Positions 21,583 through 32,769 of a DNA stretch of 64,000 nucleotides are shown here, in pieces (the first letter of the stretch is position 1; each line of letters begins with the position of its first letter). Source of the stretch: Falciphora oryzae (Eukaryota; Ascomycota; Sordariomycetes; Magnaporthales; Magnaporthaceae); contig JNVV01000015.1 in NCBI GenBank assembly GCA_000733355.1, forward strand, positions 351,320-415,319. Direction: 5' to 3'. Below the pieces are notes generated by a model. It had not been told where the DNA came from. It ran no database searches and saw only the letters and a program-made list of their open reading frames with translations. The position numbers were made by a program, and so were the translations under genes.

Positions 21583-23178
21583 ATGAACCACATCCTGGGA
21601 ATCAGCTCGCCGCAGCCGTCGCCGCTAGGGCTGCACTTCTCCGCGCCTCTCCGCTCGCCCGGCGTCTTCGGCGGCGGCGCGACGCCTCGCTTCGGCGGCA
21701 GCTTTGGCAGCTTGGGAAGTTTCGGCAGCAGCCCGGAGGATGCGGACGCGAGCCACAGGACGGACGAGGACGACGACGATCTACTCGACGACATCGACGA
21801 CTACGACCCAACCGCAGACCAGGAGAGCCTGGACGACGACAACGACGACGACCACCATGACAGCAACCACCCCTACGTCTCGCCCATAACTCTGCGCCGC
21901 AACATGGCCAAGCTGCTCGAGGACCAGCTGGCCGAGGTGCTGTCGTACCTCAAGACGAGCGCGGGCAACAAGCTCGAGACGGCGGATTTCGTCGCCATCC
22001 AGGACCAGGTCGACAACATCATGGACGTCTTCAGGCGCCGGGGCTGCCCGAAAGTGCTCGTCGGCCCGCCGCCAAGGGGGAACTCGCGAACGGTGAACAT
22101 CTTTAAGAACATGCCCCTGACGCCGCCCCAGCCGCGCAGGCCGGCGTACGATGAGCTTTTGGACGAGGAGGAGGGAGTGGCGGGGAGGGTCAAGAGGCGG
22201 CGGGAGAGTGCAGAGAAGGACAAGAAGGAGAAGGGTCAAGTTCAACAGCGGAGCCAAACCCGAAACCCGCCGGCGGGTGTTAGTCCCGGGACAAAGAGCA
22301 GCAACACCACCACGGCCGCAAGTACGAGCAAACCTCTCCCGCTCAGTGACGGCAGCAGCGGAGGCACCGGTCTCGCAGCGTCACCGATGCCGCCCCGAGC
22401 AGTAGCATCCTCGCCAGCCGCGCCGCCGATGCTCATCGCGACCGGCCCCGGGGTCCCCACCGACGTGGCGGACCTGGTGGTGGCCGAGGCCGAGAAGCTA
22501 TGTCTGGAACTTTCCGCCGTGGCCAAGAGCCTGAGCGACCGCCGCCAAGAGTCAGATGCAAGCCTTTCCATCTTTCACCCCCTACCCTGTTGTTTGCTTG
22601 CTATAAAAATATCACGTTTTGCTAACAGTGCTCGGTTTTGGGCGTTTTCTCCAGCATATACTTGGCGTGCTTGTCGAGGGAAGAAAACGTGCGGATAACC
22701 GAATCCTGGAGCTGCAGCAGCGTGTCCAAGAGCTGTAAGTCTTTTTTTTTTTTTTTTTTTTTGGTCTTGGATGATTTCATGCCACATCCAAACATTATAT
22801 AGTTTACCTTACTGATACGCGAAAAACAGCGAGGACGACGTCGGCGAGAACGAGTCGGAGCTCTTTCACCTCCGTCTCCAGCTAAAGGCCGTCGAGCTCC
22901 TCTCGGCCGACCGCGCCCCCGGCGGCGAGCACCGGGACCCGGAGCTGGTCGAGAGCATCGAGAACTTCCGGGAGGACTTTGAGGCCGTCCAGGAGCGCTG
23001 GCGCGAGCGCAGGAGCTGCCGCGGCGACAGCACCACCGTGACCGGCGGCGGTAGTTTTCGAAGCCCTGAGCAGTGGCGGCAGCAGCAGCAGGCCACGTCG
23101 AGCTTCCTCTCCGTGGCGCCCACCACGCCGACGCGGGCTGTCGCGAGCCCCGGCTCTGGCTACCTGCCGAGTCGGTAG
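21583..23178 (+). CDS. Acidic, coiled-coil protein of unknown function
   Basis: Exons 21583-22557, 22655-22734 and 22830-23178 give 467 residues. Residues 1-50 are Ser/Gly/Pro-rich, 50-90 very acidic (Asp runs), 105-180 a conserved-looking helical segment (LEDQLAEVLSYLKTSAGNKL), followed by a basic low-complexity linker. Residues of about 295-400 form a coiled coil that crosses both introns (HILGVLVEGRKRADNRILEL, then EDDVGENESELFHLRLQLK). The first intron has a GC donor (GAT|GCAAGC) with a good branch site (GCTAAC) and CTCCAG acceptor; only this choice keeps the coiled coil in frame. The second is GT-AG with a 20-T run. The start is uncertain: the frame is open upstream to 21226 with no ATG, so an upstream spliced exon is possible. 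I do not recognise the family. Confidence 0.65.
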
Positions 23179-23715
23179 GAAAATTTGAGCGGCGGTGGCA
23201 GCTGAATGCGGAAAAGTGAGGCAATTTTGTTTTCGGCTTTTGTAGTTAGTCCTCTTTTCTTTTCCAGTATGAGTACGATACCCAATCTTGTATTTTCTTT
23301 ATCACGAGCATTACTGCGATGAACCACAATCACTGGGGCAACTGAAAAAGGTACTTTGAGACTATCCATTCGTGGCCCTTCTATCTTCTCGCCTGAAATG
23401 GTTTCATCGCTGTGACCGAGATGCAATTATACGCGGCCGTACGCTACCCCGCTGGTGACCATGATAAACATCCGAATACGAACATGACAGAAAGAATACG
23501 GGACAGAGGGAAAAGATAAAACTCGCAAATATGCCCAGGGTGGTCCAACTTTTAGCATAATGTCACCTGCATTATCGCGGTAGAGCAAACAAGAACGCGT
23601 TATTAGAGTATTTGTTTTCATGTCGCTTTTATCCTTCTCCTTGAAAGATCCTACGCCAGTGTCCATGTTCTCCCAAAGCCAACGCTGGCAGAGGGTAGTT
23701 GCAGGAGGTTCCAGC
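23179..23715. other. Convergent 3' region
   Basis: 537 bp between the convergent coiled-coil and Stc1-domain genes, A/T-rich in places and consistent with 3' UTRs. No gene is seen. Confidence 0.6.
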
Positions 23716-24642
23716 CTAGCACTCGTCGGCGGAGCCATCCGTGTAGTACGCCTCCTCGTCCAGGGCGGCGTCGTGGTCGAGATAGGCCGGGGTGATGAAC
23801 TGAGTTTTCCGCTGAGAGCTCTTGGCCCAGGTGCTGCTCCTGCTGGCCGACGAGGTGGCCCGGGAGACGACGGTGACGGTGTCGTCCTGGTCCGCCGGAG
23901 CAATGCTGCTCGCGGCAGACGTGGTGGGCTGGGTCGTGCTCTTATCGGTCTCCTCACCATACCAAGGAATGGCCAGATGTTCGTCTTTCTTGATCTCTTC
24001 TTGATACTCGCGCTGGTGCTTTCCCGGAGGGGGCAGGGGCTTGCGGCCCGGCTCGAGGCTGAGCTGGTACTCGATGCACTCTAGGCATCTCTTTTCACCC
24101 GGGTGGTTGGTCAGAAAAAGAAACCTAGGAAGCAAACGGCAAACGGAAAAGGAACTGAAATGAAAAAAAAAAAAAAGAGGGAAAGGGAAGAAGGGAAAGA
24201 GAAAGGATAGTGGAAGAGTGAAAAGAGCATAAAATAGAAGTAAGCGCAAACGGCAACAAGGGAAAGTGCTTACCTGGCCGCCGTTGGAACCTCTCTGCGC
24301 CCTAGAGAAGCTGGTGATAGGGAGGATGCGCTCGCAATATCCCATGCACTTGAGCTCGGTGCTCACGCCCTTGGTGTGGTGGCGGCAAGAGATGGTCGAG
24401 TTCCGTCCGATGCCGCTGCCCTTGAGGAGCTGGGTCTGGGTGAAGTCCTCCCTCCGGCAGTGGTGCTGGCCGTTGTAGCAGAAGTACTTGTTGTCGTGGC
24501 GGTACCCGGCTCTGTTGGCCCTGGGGGCAGAGCTGCTGCCGGAGGCGCTCGCCTGGGGTCGGGCGCCGCGGCGAGGGGCTGGGGCAGCAGGCTGCGTGCC
24601 AGGAACTAGGGCAAGGCCGTCGGGGTTGTGGTTTCCGGCCAT
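23716..24642 (-). CDS. Stc1-domain zinc-binding protein
   Basis: Two exons on the minus strand, 24274-24642 and 23716-24090, give 247 residues after removal of a 183-nt intron (donor CAG|GTAAGC, acceptor AAAAG). Residues of about 50-135 match the Stc1 domain in layout: YFCYNGQHHC (C55, H60, H61, C62), a second group C86, H88, H89, then LKCMGYCERILPITSFSRAQR (C99, C103) and RCLECIEYQL (C125, C128). Several family cysteines appear to be replaced by histidines. In fission yeast Stc1 links the RNAi effector complex to the H3K9 methyltransferase complex; whether that holds here is inference. The C-terminus is acidic and Ser/Thr-rich. The intron is a multiple of three and stop-free. The ATG at 24642 is the first with a suitable Ala after it, although the frame is open much further upstream. 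Confidence 0.75.
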   Translation of the reverse strand: MAGNHNPDGLALVPGTQPAAPAPRRGARPQASASGSSSAPRANRAGYRHDNKYFCYNGQHHCRREDFTQTQLLKGSGIGRNSTISCRHHTKGVSTELKCMGYCERILPITSFSRAQRGSNGGQVSTFPCCRLRLLLFYALFTLPLSFLFPFFPFPLFFFFHFSSFSVCRLLPRFLFLTNHPGEKRCLECIEYQLSLEPGRKPLPPPGKHQREYQEEIKKDEHLAIPWYGEETDKSTTQPTTSAASSIAPADQDDTVTVVSRATSSASRSSTWAKSSQRKTQFITPAYLDHDAALDEEAYYTDGSADEC

Positions 24643-26114
24643 GGTCGATGTGTCGAGCTGGGGCTTGGTGGAGGCTGGAGGCAGGTGGGTGGAAGGTGGG
24701 TGTTGTGGAGTCGGGATGGGAGATGAGACGACACGGGAGAGCGGGAGGGTTTTGAAGATGGACGTGGGCGTGGCGTTTGGCTGGGCACCCAGGGAAGACG
24801 GATGCAAACGGAGGAGCTGAGTGGGATTTGGAAAAAGCAAAAGAAAAAAGCAAGCAGAATCAGCCCAGCGATGCGGGTGCCCGTCCATTACCAAAGTGGA
24901 AGTCGGCGGGCAGCGGTTGGTGGGGATGGAAGCCGGCGCCCCTTCACCACTGATCCCGGGATTGCGGGTCCTCCTTCCCCGGCCGTTTACACCGGAGCCC
25001 CGTCGTTCCTGCCGTTTCTGTGGGGGTCGCAGCCGGAAAAGACGGTCCCAGTTCAATGGAATCCCCACGTGGGGCGCAGGGGCTGTGTCGTCACGCGTAG
25101 AAGCTCGTCCCTGCAGGGTCCTTCCAAATCGATTGACCGAGGAGGCAAAAGGCACCGAGAGGAGGAGCCCCGTCGGTAACGGAGGGATGATGGAGTGCTT
25201 CTGCCTCGGTGGCCGGGCGCGTCGTAGGACTGACGTGGAGTCGCAGAGTCGCCTTTCTAGCCGGGCGCACAGAACCAAACATCGCCCCTCTGTGGAACCA
25301 CCAACAGACAGCGGCCTGAGAACATACTGACCACTCCCCGAGGCTAGCGGGCAACCAACATCAACAGAATGGGGTCACAAACACAGAGCCCTCGCATGCT
25401 GTACGGCACCAAACCTTGAAATCAGTCGAACCATGGCCGCCCCGCGCGATAGGCGGGCATTCCCATTTCCCCAGTTGCACCCAACGCCAAGCTCCCGACC
25501 TCGGCAAGGCTGTCCGTTCCCTGCAACCCCCATTCGATGGCTTGGCGACCGGGAGGCTGGCTGGGCTGTCCGCCCTCCCTTCCTTTGGCCTACGCCCGGC
25601 CAGAGTGTGTGGAGCAGCAGCAGCTCCCCGGGAAAGGTAAGAAAAGCTGCGGCACACCACACCAAACCCGTCAGCCGCTGCCCGTCTGGCCGCAATCGCA
25701 CGAATTGGATCCCGTTGCTCGCGCCACAACCCCCGTTCTTTGGTGTACACAGCATGCGGCCGATAGCCCGCAGCAGAAACCTACCTATTATCCACCACCT
25801 CCGTCCGATATATCACCCACCACATCACATGCCCCCAGCAGCCCTAGTAGCCGCAGTTCGCCTTGCTCCTTTTCTTTAATCTTAAACCGGCTGCCTGCCT
25901 TAGCTGTTAAACCGGCTCGTTTCCATACCTTCTTCTCTTCCCACTCCCTTCTCCCCTTCGCTCACTCCTCACATTCCATACTCAGCAAGCATTGTTTGCA
26001 TATTGTGACGGCCTCCCATCAGCAGCGGTTTCTTTTGCGAGCCAAACCCCTCGCTGTTAGTCCCCACCGTCCACTATCCACCATCCACCATCCCTTGTGT
26101 TGTTACACGGCTCC
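24643..26114. promoter_or_regulatory. Divergent promoter between Stc1-domain and DUF7514 genes
   Basis: 1.5 kb separates two divergent starts. The ORFs inside, including a minus frame continuous with the Stc1 gene to 25278, look fortuitous. From about 25850 the plus strand is CT-rich and CCATCCACC-rich, as expected for the leader of the DUF7514 gene. Confidence 0.5.
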
Positions 26115-28422
26115 ATGACATTCAAGCCCAACATGGAAAGCCAGGCCATACCACAGCCTGTTGCTGGCCCTGGAACAAGCGTGCCAGAGCAACTAGCTCC
26201 TCCTCCGCGACCCAAGAAGATTCCTGTTACTCCCCAAGTCCTCTCGCCTCCCGAGTCAGACGAAGATGGCTCCTCCACTGAAGCGGAAGACGGTAGCGCC
26301 AGTGAGGCTGAAGACCCAGATACAGCGAAGGCCTCGCCGTCAAAGCTCCAAGGCAACGCTGGCCCGCAGAACCGAGGTCCCCCAGCAGCTCCTGCGCCGG
26401 CGGCAGCTGAGAATATGATGGTGGTTTCTGAGTCCAAGCTTAGGGAGATGATGCGGCAAGAAGGTAAGCGTCCCCGATTCATACTCGCTAGAAGTTACTC
26501 GCCCTAACACTGTACCCTCAACTCAGTGGAGAATATTCTCAAGACTATTCAACCACACCAGAGAACGACTCCTATCCCCGAGTCCAAGTCGCCGCCCCCT
26601 CCTGTTTGCAAGGAAAGGCCCTCGCAAAGCGGCTCGCCTCATCCCCTGGCGCCTTTCCGGGCGTCGGTCGCTGACGCCCCTGAGACCGTCACCCCGTCTC
26701 CCAATATGCCGACCAGTCCCGTCGCGCGGCATCCCAGCGTGTCTTCTACGGCCAGGACCGGCAGCTTTTCGGGAGCGGCGCCGCCCCCGCGAAGTCCAAC
26801 CCTGCCGGTCGCTGCCACACAGTCGAGCGTTAGCGACGAAAAATGGGGCCGGCTCTTCGACCAGAACGGCCAGCCCACAGGGAGAGCCGAGGAGGTGTTC
26901 AAGTCTGTGGCCGACCACATTGTAAGTTCAATGGATCAAGCATATTACTCTTTGTTTTGTGTTTTTGTCAGTATACTTACAAGACGCCCAAGATCGCCGA
27001 GCTCGTTCCTCGGAAGAGCATCGTGGTCACCCCCGAGAAGCTAGTACAGTTCTATTCGCAGCACAGCCTACCTAACGAGCTCTTCCCTTTCGCCAGTAAG
27101 ACCCGCCGTGACCATATCTTATGAGCAGGGACTATTCTAATGACAGATCAGCCATGTTCAGCCCTCGTGCAATGGAATACTCCTTCTTCGAGAGAGTTTC
27201 CGACCTATATGAAGAGTAAGCTGGGCTTTCGTCTACTTCCTCTCCTCTCCTCTCCTCCCAATTTTCAGATACAACGCAACGCCTTGCAACACAGCCTGCT
27301 GACACTTGTCCCAACAGCCTTGGGTGCCAATACCATTTGGTGCCAAAAGATGGCAAATCCAGGCCAACCATGCCGGGACTGACGCCGACGGGGTTTTCAC
27401 AGTGGCTAATCGCAAACATCAAAGCCTACCCGGAGGAGGAGGCTCGAAGGCTCGCGGGAATAGTTCTGCAGGTTCCGCTCAGCGTGACAAACCCTGCCGA
27501 CGGAAAGCCCGAGCGCATGCCCCGAATGATCTCGCGGGGCCTGCTACCCGAGCAGCCGGATATCAAGGCTCGTAAGATACTCGACGAGGCCTTGAAGGAC
27601 TTCATCGAAGACAGCGAGACTTTCCCAGTGTCGCCCTCGAGTTCGCGCCCCTCGGGCCTGAACCTAAATATTCCAGGGTCGCCGTCCTCACGCCCCCCAG
27701 CCGTGTCCATGCCACCTCACAGGGATCCGAACAGATACAAACCAACGAGGGAACATCGTTACCCCGACAGGGGAGTGTCGGCCTCGAGCCGGAGAGAGTC
27801 GCGCGGGTCGGGATACTTGGAGCCCGTGGACTGGTCACCAGATGGTAATGCAAGCTACTCTCGCCATGGATCAATACCTCTGAGCCCGACTTCGGAGAAA
27901 GACAAGGCACCGTTGCCACCGCCGCCGGCCAGCCGCCGAGCCCGGAGCCCGCAGTCCCGCAGACACAGCCATACTGCCGTGAATGTGATGCAAAGCCATC
28001 CGCCGCCCATGACCGGCGGAACCGAGTATGCGCAGCCCTCATCTTCGGGTGGATTACTGTCGCCAAACATCACCTACTCTTCCGGCGCTAGCGGAGGCCC
28101 TATGCCGACTCCGCCTACCACCTTGTCGCCCGAGCAGCTGGCGACGATTCGAGACAGGTCTCCTCGCCACGGCCGAGACAAGGATTATTACAACCTCCAG
28201 AGGCAGTCGTCATACGTCCCCTCCCGCACATCACGGACCAGTCTCGACGGCGCTGTCCTCGTCCCGGGGCAGATGCCCCGTTCATCGGGGTCGTACCGCG
28301 AGTACGACCGCGAAGGCACCGAGGAGACCAGTCCGCCCCGCCGACGGAGGCGCGGCACGGCGGCGTCGGAGGATGCCAAGGGCCATGGGTGGGATGAAGC
28401 TCCCAGGCACAAAGGGAAGTAA
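26115..28422 (+). CDS. DUF7514-domain protein, function unknown
   Basis: Five exons, 26115-26463, 26527-26921, 26972-27095, 27152-27215 and 27318-28422 (introns 63, 50, 56 and 102 nt), give 678 residues. The splice choice rebuilds a continuous domain at about 230-375: EKWGRLFDQNGQPTGRAEEV, then VVTPEKLVQFYS, ATMFSPRAMEYSFFERVSDLYEDLG, and MPGLTPTGFSQWLIANIKAYP. This pattern is that of the fungal DUF7514 family, for which no function is known. The first 230 residues are Pro/Ser-rich and acidic; the last 300 are disordered, Arg/Ser/Pro-rich and end in a basic tail (PPRRRRRG). No membrane span or catalytic signature is visible. The third acceptor (ATCAG) lies five bases after a competing CAG at 27146 that would break the frame of the domain. 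An ATG at 26133 is an alternative start. Confidence 0.75.
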
Positions 28423-30182
28423 TGTCGTTTGAATCGCTGACGGGGTGCACAAACAGGCAATGTCAAGACAGGCGCATTTTGGAGGGTTGCTCACAGTTCT
28501 CGCAGCAAGCCATCCGCCCCTTGTTGCCTTTCCGTTATGAATGTTCCCGATCCTTGTTCGGCCTATGACATGGGGGTTCCGGTGGCACTCGGTGCCGATG
28601 TTTGTGAGATGACTGCTATACTTCTTCAGCAAGTCCACGATTCTATTTTCCTCTATCTCAGTGGTTCGCTCACGTTCTTACACTAGGAGAAAGGCGCACG
28701 TGTTTGCGTCTGATGTATATGTTCTCACTATAAGAGTTGGCTCCCGAGCGGGAGGGACTCGGATAGAATGGCTTCTGCTGTGTAGGTGTGTAAACTAGAA
28801 TTTTATGAATTGATGACCAAGTAAATGTCGATTTCCTTGCGCAGGTCGATCATGTACACTTCTCACGTTCTTAGTAAGAAACGCACTCGCCCCAGGCGCT
28901 ATCCCTTGTGAGACGAGTAGCGGGGCGGTTGACGTCATGTATAAAGCGGAGATGATATCTGCAACTCCGGGGCACCCGCTTTGCGGACGGGTTCTTCGGT
29001 TGCTGGATTATCGTTGTGTCGCAGTCTAGGTGGAAACGCTTCGGCATAGTTGGACGTGGAAGAAACTGCAGGCGTCCGTTGTTGGCCGATGGCCGATTGT
29101 TGGTCGCGCGATCTGCACCGGATTTACGACGGACATTTCAGCTTCCACCCCATTACACCACCGCGATGCTGACGTTGGCCACTACCACTATGCATTTGAG
29201 CTATTCGGGGCTGCTTCTTACGGGGTGATGGTCAAAACGGTCAATAGCAGGAATCGTTGGCTTGCGGGGAAAGGAGGGAGAAAGCCGTCCGAGATGGCTC
29301 CCGGATCTTCTCAGATGACGTCTCCCGTTCAAGCTTTTGCCATGCCGGCCTGGAGCTGGTGGGTCCACTTGCGGCGCGCGAGCTGCGTGTGTGATGTCGA
29401 TCAGAGTCGGAGCGCCCGCTGTGGTGATATCTTGGTTTGGCTCGTTCTCACACAGGCTTCTTCCAGTCTGCAGTACTTGTCCACCAGCCCTGACTTACAG
29501 AACTTGCACAACGCACGCGTCGGATAGACCATGAAAAGAGACGCCGGTAGCCGCATGCAGTCCCATGTTTTGCGTCAATCATCCAATATCAACCTGCCTC
29601 CTTACCCGTCAGCACTAGCCTGACCGTAAAACCCGAAGTCACAAAAGACAAAAGGACTCAATGGACTCTCGCCGGGATGACCCGCCGCTAGGAAGACGGC
29701 TGCACTGCGAGTTCAGATCCTCTGACATCATAACGCGCGGAGGTGGGTGCCAGGGATCACCCTCGAGATCTGTGTTATTGTGGGGGATGTTTACCCCGGG
29801 GGGCGCTGCGGGCTTGTTTGGGTGAACCTGCGCGATGATGAAGCTTGTTTGGGCGTGGGCGTGGAGGACTAAAAGCGTCTCGCACGAATCGGCCCTCCGG
29901 GGATTAGTGCGGCACGGCAACTTGTCGTTTTCCCCGCAACTTGTCGTTTTCTTGGGACATACTTCCCCATACAAATTAGCAGTGATTCAATGCGCCACCC
30001 TCCGGAGTCTGGGCTCCCCATGTTTTCTTTTACTTCATCCTCGAGGCGCTGGTTTGTCGTATTCTCGTCACCTTCGGCTTATCGATTTGGACAAACACAA
30101 CACGAGATAGGGGGTCCGTGACACCTTCAACATCCAACCCCCCAATACACACGAGAGAAACAAAAAGACGAAGAAAGGAAGA
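28423..30182. other. Intergenic: DUF7514 3' end and transporter promoter
   Basis: 1.76 kb without a recognisable gene. A TATAAAG word lies at 28941. The last 60 bp before the transporter ATG are an A-rich leader with GAGAAACAAAAAG-type sequence. Confidence 0.5.
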
Positions 30183-32769
30183 ATGAGCCCAAAAGAAGGG
30201 GACAGCCCGCAGAGGAAGGGCTCGGGCGACTCGGGCAGCGTCCTCGTCGAGCACCGCTCCCACGCAGGCGGCAACAACAACAACAACAACAACACCACCA
30301 GCAACAACAGCGGCACGCAACAGCCGACACCACCCAACACGGCAGCAGAGGGCGGCGCGGGGCAGCGGCTCCAGGCCAACAGGAAACTCGCCAACCCGCT
30401 CGCGGGCCGCGGGCGCGCCGAGCTGGCCGCCATGGGCGAGGAGTACTGCCGGCGCAAGGTCGGGCTGGCCGATGGCGAGGACGTGCGCGCCTTTCGGTTG
30501 GGAGCGGCCATTGCGGGTGACGACGGCAATTACGACGACGGCTTTGGGGGTGGTGGCAAAGGGCCGGCCGGGTTTGAGGATGTTGTGGATGGCGGCCTGA
30601 CGGCGCGCGAGAGGGAGGTGCTGGCCCGGGAGGTCACGCACAAGTGGTCCAACCCGGGGATGCTATATTGGGTTGTTGCTAGTGAGTCCGTGCTGTGCTT
30701 CTTTGCCCCGTGACTGACTGATATGAGGAAAGGGGGGGAGGGGCTGATGGCTAATACTGCTTCTTAGTATGCTCCCTCTGTGCCGCCGTCCAGGGCATGG
30801 ACGAGACGGTGGTCAACGGCGCCCAGTCCTTCTACAAGCACCAGTTCGGCATCGGCGGCGAGGGCGGCCGGGACGCCTGGCTGCTCGGCCTGACCAACTC
30901 GGCGCCGTATTTGTGCTGTGCCGTCCTCGGGTGCTGTGAGTGATTTCCTGGCTACTGCTGCTAACACGTTCCACCCCTTGACTGAAGGGAAGAGCTGCAG
31001 ATATATGTGCGGTGTGGCGGCTGACCTTGCCCCTCGTGTTTCTGCCAAGGGCTCACTTCACCCATGAACCACCGATTCGGGAGGAAGGGGACTGTCTTTT
31101 GGTCTTGCGTCAGTACGTGTACTTCCGCAAGCCCTGTTCACCCCTGAGTTGAGGAAACACCCGATCTCTCTTCTCGCAGGCACTGACCGGAACACTGCTC
31201 GCAACAACAGTCTCGGCTCTGGCCTGCTTCTGGCAAGCCTTTACCAACACCTGGTGGCACATGTTCATCGCCCGTTTCGTTCTCGGGCTCGGAATCGGGC
31301 CCAAGTCGGCAACAACTCGTAAGTATTCACGCGGTCTGAATCCGTGGAAGCACCGACTGGGCGAGGCTGACTATTTTACCCCTCCGTAGCAATGTTCGCT
31401 GCTGAGTGTGCGCCCCCGAAGCTCCGTGGCGCCCTCGTCATGCAGTGGCAGGTCTGGACTGCTTTTGGCATCATGATTGGGTGGGTTTTATACTTGATGC
31501 TCGGGATCTTTGCCGGCAAATGAAGTGAAGCCTCGCAAGGCTGACTAAAATACGCAATGCAGGTATGTCGCGGATCTGGCCTTCTACTTCGTGCCCGACC
31601 ACGGCGTCCAGCTTGGCCTGAACTGGCGTCTCATGATGGGCAGCGCGGGGGTCCCTGCCGTCGTGGTCTGCTGCCTCATCCCCTTTTGCACTGTAGGTCT
31701 CCGGGCCCATCAGACCCCCTTAAAGACCTGATAGGAAGAGGAACTAACGAGAAGGCGGGCAAAGGAATCCCCTCGGTGGTACCTCACCAAAAATCGACAC
31801 CACGACGCCTACAAGGCCATCAGCAGCCTGCGCCACGAAAAGGTGCAGGCGGCGCGCGACCTCTTCTACATGCACGTGCTCCTCGAGGCGGAGCGCGAGA
31901 CACAGCACGGCGCGACGACTACCTCCCGGATCCGCGAGCTCTTCACCGTCCGGCGCAACCGCAACGCCATGGTGGCGAGCGAGATTGTCATGTTCATGCA
32001 GCAGTTCTGCGGCGTCAACGTCATCGCGTACTACTCGTCCGAGGTCTTCCTGGGCGCCGGCCTCAGCGAGGTCTCGGCGCTCGGCGCGTCGCTCGGCTTC
32101 GGCGTCATCAACTGGCTGTTCGCGCTGCCGGCCTTCTTCACCATCGACCGGTTCGGCCGCCGGTTCCTGCTGCTGGCCACGTTCCCGCTCATGGCGCTGT
32201 TCCTCTTCTTCACGGGCTTCTCGTTCTGGATACCGGAAAGCTCGCCCGCGCACGTGGCCTGCATCGCCCTGGGCATTTACCTGTTCGGCGTGGTCTACTC
32301 CCCGGGCGAGGGCCCCGTGCCGTTCACGTACTCGGCCGAGGCCTACCCGCTCTACATCCGCCCCCTGGGCATGTCGCTCGCGACGGCGACGACGTGGTTC
32401 TTCAACTTTGTGCTGAGCGTCACGTGGCCCAGCATGCTGGCCGCCTTCAAGCCGCAGGGCGCGTTCGGCTGGTACGCCGGCTGGAACATCGTCGGCTTCT
32501 TTGGCGTCCTGCTGCTCGTGCCCGAGACCAAGGAGCGCACGCTCGAGGAGCTGGATGCCGTGTTCGGGGTTAGTGCCGGCAGCTTGGTGAGATACGGCCT
32601 AGCCAGCCTACGGTACTTTTTCGGCCGGTATCTGTTTGGGAGGGACGTCGCGCCGCCGGTGGTGCCGCACGCGTCGCTCGAGGCGCACCTTGGCGATGAT
32701 GACGTCGGCAGCGGCGGCGAGAGGGAGAAAAGGGGACAGCTGCGGCAGGACGCTACTGGTCGGGTATAA
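30183..32769 (+). CDS. MFS sugar/polyol transporter with long hydrophilic N-terminus
   Basis: Seven exons, 30183-30681, 30768-30935, 31050-31108, 31180-31318, 31390-31480, 31563-31692 and 31765-32769, give 696 residues; every junction keeps frame. Family signatures of the sugar porter group follow in order: NHRFGRKG (loop 2-3), GLGIGPKSATTP, ESPRWYLTKN (after TM6), DRFGRR (loop 8-9) and PETKERTLEELD (after TM12). The core from about 165 on carries 12 membrane spans. About 160 residues precede TM1, against roughly 30-80 in most relatives, and include an Asn run (NNNNNNNTT). The GYVADLAFYFVP and LNWRLMMGSAG motifs fit the polyol/inositol-like branch, but substrate is inference. It would sit in the plasma membrane as a proton symporter or facilitator. 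The third donor is GTCAGT, chosen over a nearby GTACGT because only it keeps frame. Confidence 0.88.

Noticed and set aside
27096..27146. Alternative acceptor (GACAG at 27146) for the third DUF7514 intron
   Set aside because: It shifts the frame and destroys the conserved segment MFSPRAMEYSFFERVSDLY; the acceptor at 27151 restores it.
31557..32573. 338-codon ORF inside the transporter gene
   Set aside because: It is an out-of-frame shadow of the last exons of the MFS transporter, which carries all family motifs in its own frame.
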